The notes beneath the pieces are model-generated. The model did no database searches. It worked only from the letters and a program-made list of their open reading frames with translations, and was not told the DNA's origin. DNA of 64,000 nt, taken from positions 106,869-170,868 of the forward strand of contig NZ_BAFP01000031.1 in NCBI RefSeq assembly GCF_000308455.1. Reading direction: 5' to 3'. Positions 53,653 to 62,370 of this stretch are shown here, piece by piece. The position numbers and the translations under genes are program-made. Position 1 is the first letter of the stretch. Each line of letters begins with the position of its first letter. The stretch comes from Nocardia abscessus NBRC 100374. GTDB taxonomy: Bacteria > Actinomycetota > Actinomycetes > Mycobacteriales > Mycobacteriaceae.

Positions 53653-54894
53653 ATGCCACCACCGCGCAGCGGGCGCCCGGAATCGCAGCACGACGGCAAC
53701 GCTGTGTGCGAGGTCGGCGCGGCCGCTCGCAGTGACGCCGCGATCCGCGCCGCCGCCGCCGACCTGATCGGGCTCTCGCACGCGATTCACGCCGAGCCCG
53801 AGCTGGCGTTCGAGGAGACCCGTAGCGCGGCCAAGACCATCGCACCGCTCGCCGAGCGCGGCTTCGAGGTGCAGACCGGCGTCGCCGGACTGCCCACGGC
53901 TTTCCGCGCGCGCTACGGCAGCGGGCCGCTGACCGTCGGCATCTGCGCCGAGTACGACGCGTTGCCCGAGATCGGGCATGCCTGCGGGCACAACGTCATC
54001 GCCGCCTCGGCGGTGGGCGCGGCGCTCGGACTCGCCGAGGTCGCCGACGCGCTCGATCTCACCGTGCTGGTGTTCGGCACGCCCGCCGAGGAGAGTGGTG
54101 GCGGCAAGGTGCTGATGCTGGAACAGGGGGTGTTCGACGACGTCGCGATGGCGATGATGGTGCACCCGGGTCCGCTCGACATCGTCGGCGCCCGCTCGCT
54201 GGCGCTGGCCGACGTGTCGGTGGTCTTCCACGGGCGCGAGGCGCATGCCAGCGCGGCCCCCGAACAGGGCCGCAACGCGGGCGACGCGGTGACCGTCGCA
54301 CAGGTTGCTCTCGGCTTGCTACGGCAGCACCTCCTGCCGGGCCAGCAACTGCACGGTATAGTCGGCGACGGTGGCGTAGCTCCCAACATCGTGCCCGGAC
54401 GTGCGGAACTGCTGTATTACCTACGCGCAGTCGACTCCGCATCCCTCGACGATCTGATGCGACGAGCGTCGGCTTGTTTCGAGGCGGGCGCCCTCGCGAC
54501 CGGCTGCACCCACGAAATCCGGACGCTCGCGCCGACGTATACCGAGCTGACCCCGGATCCGGAGCTGTTGCTCGTCTACCGCGAGCAGATCACCGGATCG
54601 GGACGCGTGCCGCTCGCTCCGGAGTTCGAGGCGCAGCGGCCGCTGGGCAGCACCGATATGGGGAACGTCACCAACGTCATTCCGGGCATTCACCCGGTCA
54701 TCGGAATCGATGCCGGTGGTGCGGTGACACATCAGCCAGGCTTCGCCGCGGCCAGCGTCAACGCCTCGGCGGATCGCGCGGTCATCGATGGCGCACTGGC
54801 GCTCGCGCGTACCGCGATCACCGTCGCCGGCGATGACATACATAGAGACAGGTTGTTGCAACGGCTAGTTCAACGACAGGAGGACATTCGGTGA
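53653..54894 (+). CDS. M20-family amidohydrolase (AmiA-like)
   Basis: A 413-aa M20 metallo-amidohydrolase. HAIHAEPELAFEETRSA is the N-terminal signature. The metal site includes CAEYDALPEIGHACGHNVIAASA (Asp, Cys/His), and GTPAEESGGGKVLML carries the catalytic Glu. The lid domain starts at VVFHGREAHASAAPEQGRN. The substrate may be an N-acyl amino acid or peptide. ATG 53653 is chosen. The stop overlaps the start of the second copy (GTGA). Confidence 0.9.
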   Translation: MPPPRSGRPESQHDGNAVCEVGAAARSDAAIRAAAADLIGLSHAIHAEPELAFEETRSAAKTIAPLAERGFEVQTGVAGLPTAFRARYGSGPLTVGICAEYDALPEIGHACGHNVIAASAVGAALGLAEVADALDLTVLVFGTPAEESGGGKVLMLEQGVFDDVAMAMMVHPGPLDIVGARSLALADVSVVFHGREAHASAAPEQGRNAGDAVTVAQVALGLLRQHLLPGQQLHGIVGDGGVAPNIVPGRAELLYYLRAVDSASLDDLMRRASACFEAGALATGCTHEIRTLAPTYTELTPDPELLLVYREQITGSGRVPLAPEFEAQRPLGSTDMGNVTNVIPGIHPVIGIDAGGAVTHQPGFAAASVNASADRAVIDGALALARTAITVAGDDIHRDRLLQRLVQRQEDIR

Positions 54895-56153
54895 GCACAA
54901 CCGGCCGTTCGGCGGCACCGGCGACGGGCCCGGCAGAGGGCGTCCGTGTGGTCACGCAGGAGCCAGGGAACTCCGCAGCGCCGGAGACCGTGGTATCCGG
55001 GCGGGGAGCGGTGGAGTCGTGGCTGGCCGGTCACACGGTCGATCTCGTCGGGTGGCGTAGGCACATCCACGCCAATCCGGAACTGTCCCGTACCGAGTTC
55101 GGCACCACAGAGTTCGTCTCGGCGTGGCTGACCAAGGCGGGGCTCACGCCGCAGCCGCTTCCCGGCGGCACCGGCCTGATCTGTGATATCGGCCCCGACG
55201 GGCCGCGGATCGGCCTGCGCGCCGATATGGACGCGCTGCCTCTCCAGGAGTTCACCGGACTGCCCTTCGCCTCCACCGTGCCGGGCGTATCGCACGCGTG
55301 CGGTCACGACGCGCACACCACCATCCTGCTCGGCACGGCGCTGGCGCTGGCCGAGGTGCCGCAGCTGCCGGTCGGCGTGCGGCTGATCTTCCAGCCCGCC
55401 GAGGAGGTCATGCCCGGTGGGGCGATCGACGTGGTCGCCGCGGGCGCCATGACGGGCGTGCAGCGGATCTTCGCGCTGCACTGCGACCCGCGCCTCGAGG
55501 TGGGCCGGGTCGGCATCCGCGTCGGCGCGATCACTTCCGCCGCCGACACCATCGAACTGGTGCTCGACTCGCCGGGCGGCCACACCTCGCGTCCGCACCT
55601 GACCAGCGACCTGGTCTACGCGATCGGCTCGGTCATCACCGGCCTGCCCGGCCTGCTCAGCCGCCGCATCGACCCGCGCACCAGCACCGTGATGGTGTGG
55701 GGCGCGGTGAGCGCGGGGAAGGCGCCGAACGCCATTCCGCAAACCGGCATGCTCACCGGCACCATCCGCACCGGAGACCACGCGACCTGGTCGCTGCTGG
55801 AGCCGATGGTGCGGGAGATCGTCGACGGCCTGCTCGCCCCGACCGGCGTGCGCTACCAGCTGAACTATCGGCGCGGCGTGCCGCCGGTGGTCAACGACGA
55901 GCACTCCACCCGCATGTTCGAGGACGCGATCCGGGCGCTCGGGCCCGACGCGCTCTCCGACACCCCGCAATCCGGCGGCGGCGAGGACTTCTCCTGGTAT
56001 CTGGAGGAGGTGCCCGGCGCGATGGCGCGCCTCGGCGTCTGGTCCGGCGAGGGCGAGCAGCTGGATCTGCACCAGCCGACCTTCGACATCGACGAGCGCG
56101 CGCTCGCGGTCGGCGTCCGGGTGCTGAGCAATCTCGTGCTCGGCACGCGCTGA
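54891..56153 (+). CDS. M20-family amidohydrolase (AmiB-like)
   Basis: A 420-aa M20 amidohydrolase. RRHIHANPELSRTEFGTTE, RADMDALPLQEFTGLPFAS, HACGHDAHTTILLGTALAL (metal ligands) and FQPAEEVMPGGAIDVV are in the order of the HipO/AmhX group. It shares only the general fold with the gene before it. Its GTG start overlaps that gene's stop, so the pair is made together and may form a heteromer. Confidence 0.92.
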   Translation: MSTTGRSAAPATGPAEGVRVVTQEPGNSAAPETVVSGRGAVESWLAGHTVDLVGWRRHIHANPELSRTEFGTTEFVSAWLTKAGLTPQPLPGGTGLICDIGPDGPRIGLRADMDALPLQEFTGLPFASTVPGVSHACGHDAHTTILLGTALALAEVPQLPVGVRLIFQPAEEVMPGGAIDVVAAGAMTGVQRIFALHCDPRLEVGRVGIRVGAITSAADTIELVLDSPGGHTSRPHLTSDLVYAIGSVITGLPGLLSRRIDPRTSTVMVWGAVSAGKAPNAIPQTGMLTGTIRTGDHATWSLLEPMVREIVDGLLAPTGVRYQLNYRRGVPPVVNDEHSTRMFEDAIRALGPDALSDTPQSGGGEDFSWYLEEVPGAMARLGVWSGEGEQLDLHQPTFDIDERALAVGVRVLSNLVLGTR

Positions 56154-56167
56154 GTTCTTCGTCACAC

Positions 56168-56212
56168 CGGCAGCGGCGTGGCCGAACCCTCGGGTCGGCC
56201 ACGCCGCTGCCG
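56168..56212 (+). terminator. Long hairpin after the amidohydrolase genes
   Basis: Perfect 18-base arms from 56168-56185 and 56195-56212 (CGGCAGCGGCGTGGCCGA and its inverse). No T-run follows. It lies between convergent genes and probably ends transcription from both sides. Confidence 0.7.
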
Positions 56213-56230
56213 TCTGCGCGGGCGCCCGGG

Positions 56231-56707
56231 TCAGCCGAAGTTGCCCGGGCCGACGTTGCGGCTGTTGCGGGTGCGTAGTGCGTGCACGTAATCCTCTGGT
56301 GCGCCTGCCTTTTCGGCCGCGTCGGCGATCACCCCGAGGTAGCGGGCCGAGGGCAGCCCGCCCTCGTAGGCGTCCAGCACGTAGAGCCAGGCCAGCGTGG
56401 GCTCACCCCCGCCGTCGGCGTTGCGGGTGACGCGCAGACGGATCTTCTTGTGGATACCGAAGTCCGAGCCCTCCCAGCGGTCCAGCCGCTGCTCGTCCTC
56501 GGGGGATACGTCGTAGAGCACGACGAACACCCGGGAACCGGGGTCCTCGACGACCGTCGCGAGAGGCCCTTCCCAGCCGATGTCGTCACCGGCAAAGGTG
56601 AGCCGCCAGCCCTCCAACCAGCCCGTCCCGGACATGGGGGAGTGCGGACAGCGATCGAGCATCTGCGTCGAGTCCATGTTGGACCCATAGGCGGCATAGA
56701 TCGGCAC
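56231..56707 (-). CDS. Gamma-glutamylcyclotransferase-like protein
   Basis: A 158-aa protein with the GGCT/AIG2 beta-barrel signature IYAAYGSNMDSTQMLDRCP, then GWRLTFAGDDIGWEGPLATV and the acidic VVLYDVSPEDEQRLDRWEG. GTG 56707 is chosen because the YGSN strand must be near the start; upstream in-frame TTG is weaker. Such enzymes release 5-oxoproline from gamma-glutamyl compounds. Divergent from lpdA. Confidence 0.88.
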   Translation of the reverse strand: MPIYAAYGSNMDSTQMLDRCPHSPMSGTGWLEGWRLTFAGDDIGWEGPLATVVEDPGSRVFVVLYDVSPEDEQRLDRWEGSDFGIHKKIRLRVTRNADGGGEPTLAWLYVLDAYEGGLPSARYLGVIADAAEKAGAPEDYVHALRTRNSRNVGPGNFG

Positions 56708-56881
56708 CAGCAAAGGGTAGCCAATAACCGGGAGAGACCGCGTTCGATTGCCGCACCTGCGGCGCGGCGCGCGACCGGGAAGGGTTGCGCACCGGTAACG
56801 CGGTCGGTAGTGCGAGGTGGTTCCCGGATAACGTTTACCCCGTGCCGGAGATCCCGGCGCGAAGCACGAGCGGAGGTATCA

Positions 56882-58285
56882 ATGACCCGCATCGCGATCA
56901 TCGGTGGCGGACCGGCCGGCTATGAGGCGGCCCTGGTGGCGGCCCAGCACGGGGCGTCGGTGACGCTGATCGATTCCGACGGCATCGGTGGGGCGTGCGT
57001 GCTGTGGGACTGCGTGCCCTCCAAGACCTTCATCGCCTCGACCGGCGTCCGCACCGACCTGCGCCGGGCGCGCGATCTCGGGATCACCCTCGACCCGAAC
57101 CAGGCGCAGGTGCAGCTGCCCGAGGTGAACGCCCGCGTCAAGGCGCTGGCGCTGGCCCAGTCCTCCGATATCCGCTCGAAGCTGCAGACCGTCGGGGTGA
57201 CCGTGCTGGCCGGGCACGGCGAGCTGATCGATCGCGGCAGCGGGCCTGCCGCGCACCGGGTGCTGGCCAAGCTGGCCGACGGCGCGCAGCGGACCATCGA
57301 GGCGGAGGTGGTGCTGATCGCCACCGGCGCGAGCCCGCGGGTGCTGCCCGGCGCGGAGCCCGACGGTGAGCGCATCCTCAACTGGCGTCAGCTCTACGAC
57401 CTGGCGGAGCTGCCGGAGACCCTGGTTGTCGTCGGTTCCGGTGTGACGGGCGCGGAGTTCGTCTCCGCCTATACCGAAATGGGCGTGCGGGTGAAGCTGG
57501 TCTCCAGCCGCGATCGCGTGCTGCCCGGCGAGGACGCCGACGCGGCGCTGGTGCTGGAGGACGCGCTCGCCGAGCGCGGCGTCGAACTGGTCAAGCACGC
57601 GCGCGCCGACGCCGTGGAGCGCACCGCCGAAGGCATCGTGGTCAAGTTGTCCGACGGGCGCACGGTTTCCGGCTCGCACGCGCTGATGACCGTCGGCTCC
57701 ACACCCAACACGGCCGGTCTCGGGCTGGAGCAGGTCGGCATCGAACTCGATCGCGGCGGCTACCTGCGGGTGGACCGTGTTTCGCGCACCTCGGTGCCCG
57801 GCGTCTACGCCGCGGGCGACTGCACCGGCCTGCTGCCGCTGGCCTCGGTGGCCGCGATGCAGGGACGCATCGCGATGTACCACGCGCTCGGTGAGGGCGT
57901 CAGCCCGATCCGGCTGAAGACCGTCGCCTCCGCGGTGTTCACCCGGCCGGAGATCGCGACCGTCGGCGTCAGCCAGACCGCGATCGACAACGGTGAGGTG
58001 CCCGCGCGCACGGTGATGCTGCCCCTGAACACGAACCCGCGCGCCAAGATGTCCGGGCTGCGACGCGGTTTCGTCAAGATCTTCTGCCGCCCGGCGACCG
58101 GCGTGGTGATCGGCGGCGTCGTCGTGGCGCCGATCGCGTCGGAGCTGATCCTGCCGATCGCCCTTGCGGTGCAGAACAATCTGACGGTCAACGACCTGGC
58201 ACAGACGTTTTCGGTGTACCCGTCGCTCACCGGTTCGGTCACCGAGGCGGCGCGATTGCTGATGCGCCACGACGACTTGGACTGA
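56882..58285 (+). CDS. lpdA: LpdA-like flavoprotein (quinone reductase)
   Basis: A 467-aa flavoprotein disulfide reductase-fold enzyme. RIAIIGGGPAGYEAALVAAQHG binds FAD. IGGACVLWDCVPSKTFIAS keeps two Cys, but the spacing differs from true lipoamide dehydrogenases. VVGSGVTGAEFVSAYTEMG binds NAD(P)H, and VYAAGDCTGLLPLASVA is the second FAD motif. The C-terminal His-Glu pair of lipoamide dehydrogenases is not seen, in line with mycobacterial LpdA acting as a quinone reductase. Confidence 0.9.
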   Translation: MTRIAIIGGGPAGYEAALVAAQHGASVTLIDSDGIGGACVLWDCVPSKTFIASTGVRTDLRRARDLGITLDPNQAQVQLPEVNARVKALALAQSSDIRSKLQTVGVTVLAGHGELIDRGSGPAAHRVLAKLADGAQRTIEAEVVLIATGASPRVLPGAEPDGERILNWRQLYDLAELPETLVVVGSGVTGAEFVSAYTEMGVRVKLVSSRDRVLPGEDADAALVLEDALAERGVELVKHARADAVERTAEGIVVKLSDGRTVSGSHALMTVGSTPNTAGLGLEQVGIELDRGGYLRVDRVSRTSVPGVYAAGDCTGLLPLASVAAMQGRIAMYHALGEGVSPIRLKTVASAVFTRPEIATVGVSQTAIDNGEVPARTVMLPLNTNPRAKMSGLRRGFVKIFCRPATGVVIGGVVVAPIASELILPIALAVQNNLTVNDLAQTFSVYPSLTGSVTEAARLLMRHDDLD

Positions 58286-58580
58286 CCTCGGTTTGGCGCG
58301 TACGGTGCCGTGTCCGGTCTCGGACATCGTGCCCTGCGAACTCGGGGCGGGCAGGGGAGGCGGGCGGTCTTGCCACCCTTGGCTATTCGCCGCGTTGCCC
58401 ATCGTGCGCACATGTGGTTCACTCTCGGCAGAGATGCGATCGGAGGCGGTCGCGGGGTTCGGTGTGGGGGGATGGTCCTTTCCAAATCGGCACGAGCGAA
58501 CGGCCCGGGTCGTTCGACGATCAGGCGTCTCACCCAGGGGACAACTGAATGCGGCCTGCCGGGCCGCACCCGGGAAGGGA

Positions 58581-59648
58581 ATGCGGAAAGTGAAACATCG
58601 TAAGCCGAGTCGGGCGCAGCGAGCGATGGCGAGCACCTCGTTGCCACTGGCCACAGCGGCTGCCGTGGCCACGCTCTTCGCTGCGCCGGCGGGGGCGGCT
58701 CCCAACGATCAGCCGACCACTCCGCCGACGCCCGCTCCGGCGCAGCCGGGCGTGAACGAGTCGCCGAGCACCCCGGAGACCACACAGCCGGAGCCGAACA
58801 AGCCGGAGTCCAAGCAGGATCCGCAGAAGCCGGAGAGCAAGCCGACGCCGCGTCAGCCCGGCGTCACCACTCCGGAACCGGACGCGGACCCGGATCATGC
58901 CATGCCGGACCAGAAGGATCCGCGGCTGTCCAAGCCGACCCAGCCGGGTGTGACCCCGCCGCGTGTCGCGCCGCTGCCGGTCCCCGGCCAGCAGAAGCCG
59001 AGCGACCCGCAGGCCGCGGTCACGCCGGACCAGGCCGCACCGCAGCCCGGACAGCAGGCGGCTCCGCAGCCCGGCCAGCAAGCCGCCCCGCAGCAGGGCA
59101 CCGAGAGCGACAATTCCGAGGCGCGGCAGCCGGAGAGCTCGACGCTGGTGCAGCCACAGGCACAGCCGCGTTGGCAGGCTCCGCGTCTGGAGGCGGCCCC
59201 GGCCGCCCCGGTCGTGGAGATGACCGGCCCGCACGCGGAGATCGGCGCGAACGTCGACGGCGGCACCCTGCTGCCGGGCCACGTGGCAAACACCCACCAC
59301 TTCAGCAACGAGGCGGGTTACGTCGGCACCATCGGCTACCGCACGCCGACCGGTGCCGGTGAAGCGGGCGTCTCGGTGGAGTTCGTCGACAAGAACACCG
59401 TCAAGCTGACCACCTACACCGGTGGCGAGGGCCTGGCCTCGAACAACACCACCGCGGTGTTCGACACCACCCAGCTGAACCAGGCCAAGGCCGCGGTGGA
59501 GGACTGGATCCGGGAGCAGCCGGGCGGCGCGGCCGCCCTGGAAGCCGCCGCACAGGTTAAGCTTCCGCTTCAGCCGGGCGACTTCGCTCCGCAAACCGCC
59601 GAAGTGGGTGGTGTCACCACCCAGTGGGGTGGTTCACTCCAGTACTGA
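58581..59648 (+). CDS. Pro-rich secreted protein
   Basis: A 355-aa predicted secreted protein. Signal peptide (AMASTSLPLATAAAVATLFA, cut near GAAP), then about 170 residues of Pro/Glu/Gln-rich sequence with GQQAAPQP repeats. A folded C-terminal domain follows (VVEMTGPHAEIGANVDGGTL, then VSVEFVDKNTVKLTTYTGGE). The 295-base gap upstream holds no gene. I do not recognise the C-terminal domain. A surface or cell-wall role is likely. Confidence 0.75.
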   Translation: MRKVKHRKPSRAQRAMASTSLPLATAAAVATLFAAPAGAAPNDQPTTPPTPAPAQPGVNESPSTPETTQPEPNKPESKQDPQKPESKPTPRQPGVTTPEPDADPDHAMPDQKDPRLSKPTQPGVTPPRVAPLPVPGQQKPSDPQAAVTPDQAAPQPGQQAAPQPGQQAAPQQGTESDNSEARQPESSTLVQPQAQPRWQAPRLEAAPAAPVVEMTGPHAEIGANVDGGTLLPGHVANTHHFSNEAGYVGTIGYRTPTGAGEAGVSVEFVDKNTVKLTTYTGGEGLASNNTTAVFDTTQLNQAKAAVEDWIREQPGGAAALEAAAQVKLPLQPGDFAPQTAEVGGVTTQWGGSLQY

Positions 59649-59667
59649 CACGAGCTGATTCCGACGG

Positions 59668-59695
59668 GTGGGGCGGTCGTTCGCGACCGCCCCAC
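59668..59695 (+). terminator. Terminator-like hairpin after the secreted protein gene
   Basis: Twelve-base arms GTGGGGCGGTCG (59668-59679) and CGACCGCCCCAC (59684-59695) around a TTCG tetraloop. No T-run follows. Confidence 0.65.
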
Positions 59696-59721
59696 ACGTG
59701 TGTCACGGGAAAGGATTGGGT

Positions 59722-60729
59722 GTGACCTCCGAGGGTGATGCGAGGAATGAATCCGACCAGTCCGGGTCGGAGTTCGGTCCCCCAGTGGGGGAGTTCGGGC
59801 CGCCGATCTCCGAATTCGGGCCGCCTGTCGCGGAATTCGGGCCGCCGATGGGCGCGGACACCGGCCCGGGCTGGCAGGTGCCGCAGCAGTCGGCCGACCA
59901 CCCCGAACTAACCTGGCGCCCGGCGGGCGAGCCGGAGGCGATGTCTGCACCGCCCCCGCAGTATCGCGCGCCGGATTCGACGGTCTACTCCGAACGGCCG
60001 TCCGCACCGCCCGCGCCCGCCCAGCCCGAGCCGCCTGCCGCGGAGCCCGTGCGCCCGCAGTCCACGGACGGCAAGCAGGACTCCTGGTGGAACCGGCCGA
60101 CGCTGGAAGGCGGCGTTCCGAAGCCTCCGCAGCCCTCCGAGTCGAGCCTGTCCTGGGCCGAGGACCCCATCGCCATGCGGCTTGCGCTGGGCGTTCCCGA
60201 GACGCCCTCGCCCGCGCGGCGCAACTCCTCGCGGCGCAGGGTCGTCCTGGGCACGCTCGCGGCCGTGGTGGTGCTGGTCGCGCTGACGGTGACCATCCTG
60301 ATGTCCAGCGGCAGCGATGACGGCCAGGACGGCACGGCTGCTGCGGCTACCACCAGCGCCGTGGCGATGAGCTGCCCGACCCGCACCGAGGGCAATGTCA
60401 CCTTCGGCAACGGTGCGGGTGATACGAGCAGTGGGATCCGGGCGATTCTCGGCTTCGAGCATGCGTACTATTCCGAGCGCAGCGCTACCCGCGCGCACAC
60501 GTTCGTGGCGCCGGGCGCGAACGTCGAGCCGCCTGCCGACCTGCAGAAAACCATTGACCAGCACATCCCGCAGGGCACGGCCTATTGCCTGCGGATCGCG
60601 GAGATGGCCCCCGATCGCTTCAACGTCGAGATCACCGAGCGCCGTCCCGATGGCACCGAGGCCCGGTACTTCCCGGTGATCACGACCGTGAACCTGGACG
60701 GACGGACCCTCATCTATCTGATCGACTGA
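59722..60729 (+). CDS. Membrane protein with EFGPP repeats
   Basis: A 335-aa protein. The N-terminal part is Pro-rich, with four EFGPP units (residues 14-40). One membrane helix (VVLGTLAAVVVLVALTVTIL) follows, then an outer domain (CPTRTEGNVTFGNGAGDTSS, then FEHAYYSERSATRAHTFVAP). The C-terminal domain resembles DUF8176. GTG 59722 is chosen. It probably works at the envelope with the secreted protein before it. Confidence 0.75.
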   Translation: MTSEGDARNESDQSGSEFGPPVGEFGPPISEFGPPVAEFGPPMGADTGPGWQVPQQSADHPELTWRPAGEPEAMSAPPPQYRAPDSTVYSERPSAPPAPAQPEPPAAEPVRPQSTDGKQDSWWNRPTLEGGVPKPPQPSESSLSWAEDPIAMRLALGVPETPSPARRNSSRRRVVLGTLAAVVVLVALTVTILMSSGSDDGQDGTAAAATTSAVAMSCPTRTEGNVTFGNGAGDTSSGIRAILGFEHAYYSERSATRAHTFVAPGANVEPPADLQKTIDQHIPQGTAYCLRIAEMAPDRFNVEITERRPDGTEARYFPVITTVNLDGRTLIYLID

Positions 60730-60733
60730 GTCT

Positions 60734-60768
60734 ATTTCTCAGAATGTGAGATTTCTATTTCAGATTCT
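60734..60768. promoter_or_regulatory. AT-rich inverted repeats before the aminotransferase gene
   Basis: TCTCA-GAATG-TGAGA and TCAGA-TT-CTGA-like pairs lie in the 42-base gap before the aminotransferase start, the only AT-rich stretch nearby. An AsnC/Lrp or GntR-type operator is possible. Confidence 0.45.
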
Positions 60769-60771
60769 GAT

Positions 60772-61995
60772 ATGACTGTGCGACAGTGCCTTATGGCGCA
60801 TTTCTCGGAGGTGTCCCTGTCGCCGATCACTCCACCGCTGGCCCGGCGTCTCGACGGCCTGACGAGTTCGGCGATCCGCGATCTGCTGAAGGTGGCCGCG
60901 CGCGACGACGTCATCAGCCTGGCGGGTGGCCTGCCCGACGAGCAGTTGATGCCGCGGGACCGGATCGCGCAGGCGGCCGAGGCGGCGCTGGCCGACCGCG
61001 CGCGACTGCAGTACACCGAATCGGCGGGCTGGGGCCCGCTGCGTGAGGTGCTCGCGGCGCGCGAGACGGTGCGGCTGGGGCGGCCGGTGCCGCTCGATGA
61101 GGTGTTCGTCACCCACGGTTCGCAGCAGGCGCTGTCGCTGCTCGCCGAGGTGTTGCTGGATCCGGGCGCGCTGGTCGTGGTCGAGGACCCGGCCTACGTC
61201 GGCGCCCTGCAGGTGTTCCGCGCTGCCGGAGCGCGCATTGTGACGGTCGCGCTGGACGCCGAAGGCATGCGGGTCGACGAGCTGGCCGACCTGCTCGGCA
61301 GCGGCGAGCGGCCCGCAGTGGTGCACACGGTGAGCAATTTCCACAATCCGCGCGGTGTCACCATGAGCGAACCGCGTCGACGTGAACTCGCCGCACTCGC
61401 CGACCGGTACGGATTCTGGGTGATCGAAGACGATCCCTACGGCGAGCTGTGGTTCGATCGGCCGTCGCCGGAGCCGATCGCGACATACTCGCCCAACGTG
61501 ATCCGGCTGTCGAGTGTGTCCAAGACCCTGGCCCCGACCTTGCGGGTGGGCTGGATGACCGCGCCGAACGCTGTGTGCAGGGGCGTGGAGTTGCTGAAGC
61601 AGGGCGCGGACCTGTGCGGTTCGGCGCTGACGCAGCAGATCGCCGCCGATCTGCTCGCCGACGCCGACTGGCTGGGGGCGCAGGTGGAGGGGATCCGGCG
61701 CGTCTACGGTGCGCGAGCGCGGGTCCTGGTGGACGAGCTGCGCGCGCGCTTCGGTGACCGGCTGGTGAGCACCGACGCCGCGGGTGGCATGTTCGTGTGG
61801 GTCGACTTCACCGATGGGACCGACACTGTGGACTTGTTGCCCCGCGCCATCGATCTCGGCGTCGCCTACGTCCCCGGCGATGCGTTCGCGGTGGCCGGCG
61901 GTCACCGCAATTCGATGCGCCTGTGCTTCACCACCTCCGAGGCGGCGACGCTTCGGGAGGCGGTCGCGCGCTTGGCGCGTGCGATAGGTGAATAG
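60772..61995 (+). CDS. PLP-dependent aminotransferase (2-aminoadipate type)
   Basis: A 407-aa fold-type I aminotransferase. DVISLAGGLPDEQLMPRDRI is the N-terminal lid. The PLP site reads THGSQQALSLLAEVLL, VHTVSNFHNPRGVTMSEPRR (Asn), IEDDPYGELWFD (Asp, Tyr) and RLSSVSKTLAPTLRVGWM with the Schiff-base Lys. NSMRLCFTT carries the carboxylate Arg. It probably acts on 2-aminoadipate or branched or aromatic amino acids. ATG 60772 or 60793 may be the start. Confidence 0.9.
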   Translation: MTVRQCLMAHFSEVSLSPITPPLARRLDGLTSSAIRDLLKVAARDDVISLAGGLPDEQLMPRDRIAQAAEAALADRARLQYTESAGWGPLREVLAARETVRLGRPVPLDEVFVTHGSQQALSLLAEVLLDPGALVVVEDPAYVGALQVFRAAGARIVTVALDAEGMRVDELADLLGSGERPAVVHTVSNFHNPRGVTMSEPRRRELAALADRYGFWVIEDDPYGELWFDRPSPEPIATYSPNVIRLSSVSKTLAPTLRVGWMTAPNAVCRGVELLKQGADLCGSALTQQIAADLLADADWLGAQVEGIRRVYGARARVLVDELRARFGDRLVSTDAAGGMFVWVDFTDGTDTVDLLPRAIDLGVAYVPGDAFAVAGGHRNSMRLCFTTSEAATLREAVARLARAIGE

Positions 61996-62079
61996 CTGCG
62001 GGGCACAGGGGCTTTCGGTTGCCCGCGCGTGGGTTCGCCAGATAGGGTTGCAGGCATCCAATAGGAGGGGAGTAATTCG

Positions 62080-62196
62080 ATGATCGTGAAATTCCTTGCG
62101 AGCGCGGTGATTGCCGTCGGCATGGTTTCGCTGGTGCCGGGTGTCGCTTCGGCGCACCATTGCCAGCCGGTGACGACGTGGTGCCATCCGAGCTAG
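62080..62196 (+). CDS. 38-aa secreted peptide with two Cys
   Basis: ATG 62080 follows AGGAGGGG and opens 38 codons. The N-terminus (MIVKFLASAVIAVGMVSLV) is a signal peptide ending in GVASA. The mature part would be about 13 residues, HHCQPVTTWCHPS, with two Cys and three His. A disulfide or metal-binding peptide is possible. A terminator follows at once, so the gene is free-standing. Confidence 0.65.
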   Translation: MIVKFLASAVIAVGMVSLVPGVASAHHCQPVTTWCHPS

Positions 62197-62233
62197 TCGA
62201 GTCGTCGGCCGGGAACTGAATCACGGCTACCTC

Positions 62234-62268
62234 GATCGGGCCGGTTCCATCTCGGAACCGGCCCGATC
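62234..62268. terminator. Two-way terminator
   Basis: Perfect 15-base arms GATCGGGCCGGTTCC and GGAACCGGCCCGATC around a 5-base loop, between the small secreted peptide gene and the convergent glpK. Confidence 0.8.
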
Positions 62269-62370
62269 TTCGTCTCCGGATCTACGGCGAAACCGGGTCC
62301 ACGGCGACAACCGCGCCGCGCGACGTCATCGTTGGATGCGGCCCGGCGAGCGAAGTCGGATCCGGCGTGG

